Positions 62,537-64,000 of a stretch of 64,000 nt of DNA are shown piece by piece (the first letter of the stretch is position 1; each line of letters opens with the position of its first letter). This stretch comes from Typhlomys cinereus (taxonomy: Eukaryota; Chordata; Mammalia; Rodentia; Platacanthomyidae). Made by a program: the position numbers and the translations under genes. Under the pieces are notes generated by a model that was not told the origin of the DNA, made no database searches, and saw only the letters and a list, made by a program, of their open reading frames with translations. The stretch lies in NCBI GenBank assembly GCA_023101885.1, contig JALPQD010000304.1, positions 2,350,015 through 2,414,014 on the forward strand, written 5' to 3'.

Positions 62537-62867
62537 TTTTAAAAAATACTGGATGTTGGGCTGGAGAGGTGACTGAGGGGTTAAGCCTCTGCCTTGCAGG
62601 TGGAAGGTCCTGAGTTCGGATCCTAGACTCCACGTATAGACTCCAGACGGAAGCCGGGGCATCCTGCGTTTCTGGTCCTGGTAGGGCAGAGCCTGTGAAT
62701 CCAGGGGCAGAGTAAACAAGGAGGAGGTGGAGGTGGTCTATGGTGGTTCCCGAATTTGCTTGTGGTTCTGCACACACACACACACACACACACATACACA
62801 TATACATATACATGTGCACACACTCACAATTGAATAAATAATAAAAAATTTTAAAAAATACTGGATG
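62537..62867. repeat. 19 bp target-site duplication of SINE
   Basis: TTTTAAAAAATACTGGATG at 62537-62555 and 62849-62867. Confidence 0.96.
62556..62848 (+). mobile_element. Young B2-like SINE, complete
   Basis: 293 bp, perfect TSDs. tRNA-like head with A box around TGACTGAGGGG and B box around GGTCCTGAGTTCGGATCC, unrelated body 'ggaggtggaggtggtctatgg', (CA)n at about 62770-62792, and tail CAATTGAATAAATAATAAAA with AATAAA. Best reference copy of this family in the window. Confidence 0.95.
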
Positions 62868-63360
62868 CTGTTTGAATTCAGTATTCCAACTAAATTTTGT
62901 TGCCTTTAAATAAATACCATTTAAAAGGCAAAAAGTGGCTTTTGATCTTTAAAACATAACTATCACCTTGTTCATTTAGTAAACATTTCCAAACCATGTA
63001 TTTATTACTGACTCTCTCAATACATGGACAGCTGAAAATCCAAAGGGCAAATGATAGATAAGCTTTTGAGGGAACTTTATAACATAAAGTTTTAATGAGT
63101 CAATTAGTTCAAGAAAATTAATCAAATATGTTGATGTGGATATTTGTACCTTAATCATTCCTTAAGTGTCCAGTTATTATCAACTATTAAAATATTGCTC
63201 TTTAAAGTCCATCAACATGTTTTTCAAAGTTTGATTACAATAGATTTAAAAGTATTGTAAACATTAGTCACATTGCTATTACTGAAACACTTTTCTATTT
63301 TGCTTTAGAATCTAGTTGGGCCTAATGTCTACATAATATTCTATTAAGCAATCAATTTGG
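62868..63360. other. Unresolved AT-rich DNA
   Basis: Nothing recognised. Confidence 0.5.
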
Positions 63361-63364
63361 GTTT

Positions 63365-63640
63365 TAAACCTTACTGTAGACAGAATACTATCACCTCCCC
63401 CAAATATCCCTGGAACTATGTTATGTAGTATAGTTTGTGGACATGGAAGGATCTGCTGGTGTGAAGACAATTTACGTCATATTCTTGGATTCAATGCAAT
63501 CACTTGGTTAGAGAACAGCAAGAAGATCAGATGTAATGCAAGTGAACAAGATGGGAAAACAGAAGTGGAGAATGGGTGCTGAACTTTGAAAATGAAGAGG
63601 GATCCAACCAAAAACGCAGGGTGTGGGTGTCAGGGGCCAA
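63365..63640 (+). mobile_element. Possible ancient MLT1-like LTR
   Basis: 'cctcccccaaatatccctgg', 'ggtgtgaagacaatttacgtc', 'attcttggattcaatgcaatc' and 'gaacagcaagaagatcag' follow the order of landmarks in MLT1-type MaLR LTRs ('cccccaa', 'tcttggattat', 'ccaatctaatcac', 'aagagcaaga'). Very diverged; tentative. Confidence 0.4.
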
Positions 63641-64000
63641 GAATGAACTAGTGAAAGAGACAGAAGCAGTGGCTTGGTGTCAATTTGCAGGAAAGAGGTC
63701 AGTAGAAACCTGCCTATAAAGGATATGCCTTGTGCTTGGCTCTCTCTTCTGACTCTGTCTACTTCCATGCCACTTTGAAATGTGCATCTATGCCACACTA
63801 TACACTCTCAATCGTGATGCTCTGCCTCACTACATGCCAAGAAGCAAGGAGGAAATGGCCCCCTAACTCTCCTCTTCTGAAGTTACCTTGCAGTCACTGT
63901 AATTAATGAAAAATCTCATTCATGCACATGGGTTGGCTATCTGCTAAGTACCCATTTTCTGAATGAAAAGATTGAGGTTAATCCAGCACTGTTGAAACAC
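63641..64000. other. Unresolved non-coding DNA
   Basis: No gene seen to the window end. Confidence 0.45.

Overview
This looks like a gene-poor piece of a mammalian nuclear genome, most likely from a myomorph rodent. It is AT-rich and has long simple repeats. It carries LINE-1 copies and several rodent-type SINEs: a B2-like tRNA-derived family ending in AATAAA-rich tails, ID-like and ID-B1 (B4-like) elements, and B1-like monomers. It also has MaLR-like and ERVK-like LTRs. The young B2-like SINE (about 290 bp, tail ending in a CA run and then TTGAATAAATAA) and the young LINE-1 family differ from the mouse and rat versions I know. A non-murine myomorph such as a jerboa relative is therefore possible, but that is an inference. 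I see no host protein-coding exon, structural RNA gene or CRISPR array that I can support.

Layout. 1-10 kb: old LINE-1 fragments, an LTR-like repeat, a GATA array, a 277-base pure pyrimidine tract, an ID-like SINE, an old B2/B3-like SINE and a CT array. 10-12.5 kb: a broken MaLR-like element on the minus strand whose LTR is split by a second LTR in the opposite orientation, followed by an old LINE-1 fragment. 12.5-24 kb: mostly unresolved DNA with B1-like and ID-B1 SINEs and a recent 0.5 kb tandem duplication that cuts through an LTR. 24.4-25.9 kb: a young 5'-truncated LINE-1. 26-33 kb: several old SINEs, old LINE-1 pieces and one young SINE. 33-42.5 kb: AT-rich DNA with two locally duplicated segments and a divergent LINE-1 3' end.

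42.55-48.94 kb: a full-length LINE-1 on the minus strand with target-site duplications (TSDs), a repeated (monomer-type) GC-rich 5'UTR, an intact 348-codon ORF1 and a disrupted ORF2. 50-54.3 kb: two copies of a SINE-containing block, a 250 bp LINE-1 insertion, a LINE-1 with an inverted 5' end nested in a SINE tail, and a MaLR-like LTR. 55.7-56.1 kb: a solo ERVK-like LTR with a 6 bp TSD. 56-64 kb: sparse; a GT array, one old and one young SINE, and a possible ancient MLT1-like LTR.

The only functional-looking gene is LINE-1 ORF1. The interest of the window is its layered record of retrotransposition and local duplication, which can be read from TSDs, nested insertions and paired copies. I did not find a convincing new biological system; the best candidates for follow-up are the monomeric LINE-1 5'UTR, the ORF2-derived patch inside the LINE-1 3'UTR, and the duplicated blocks.
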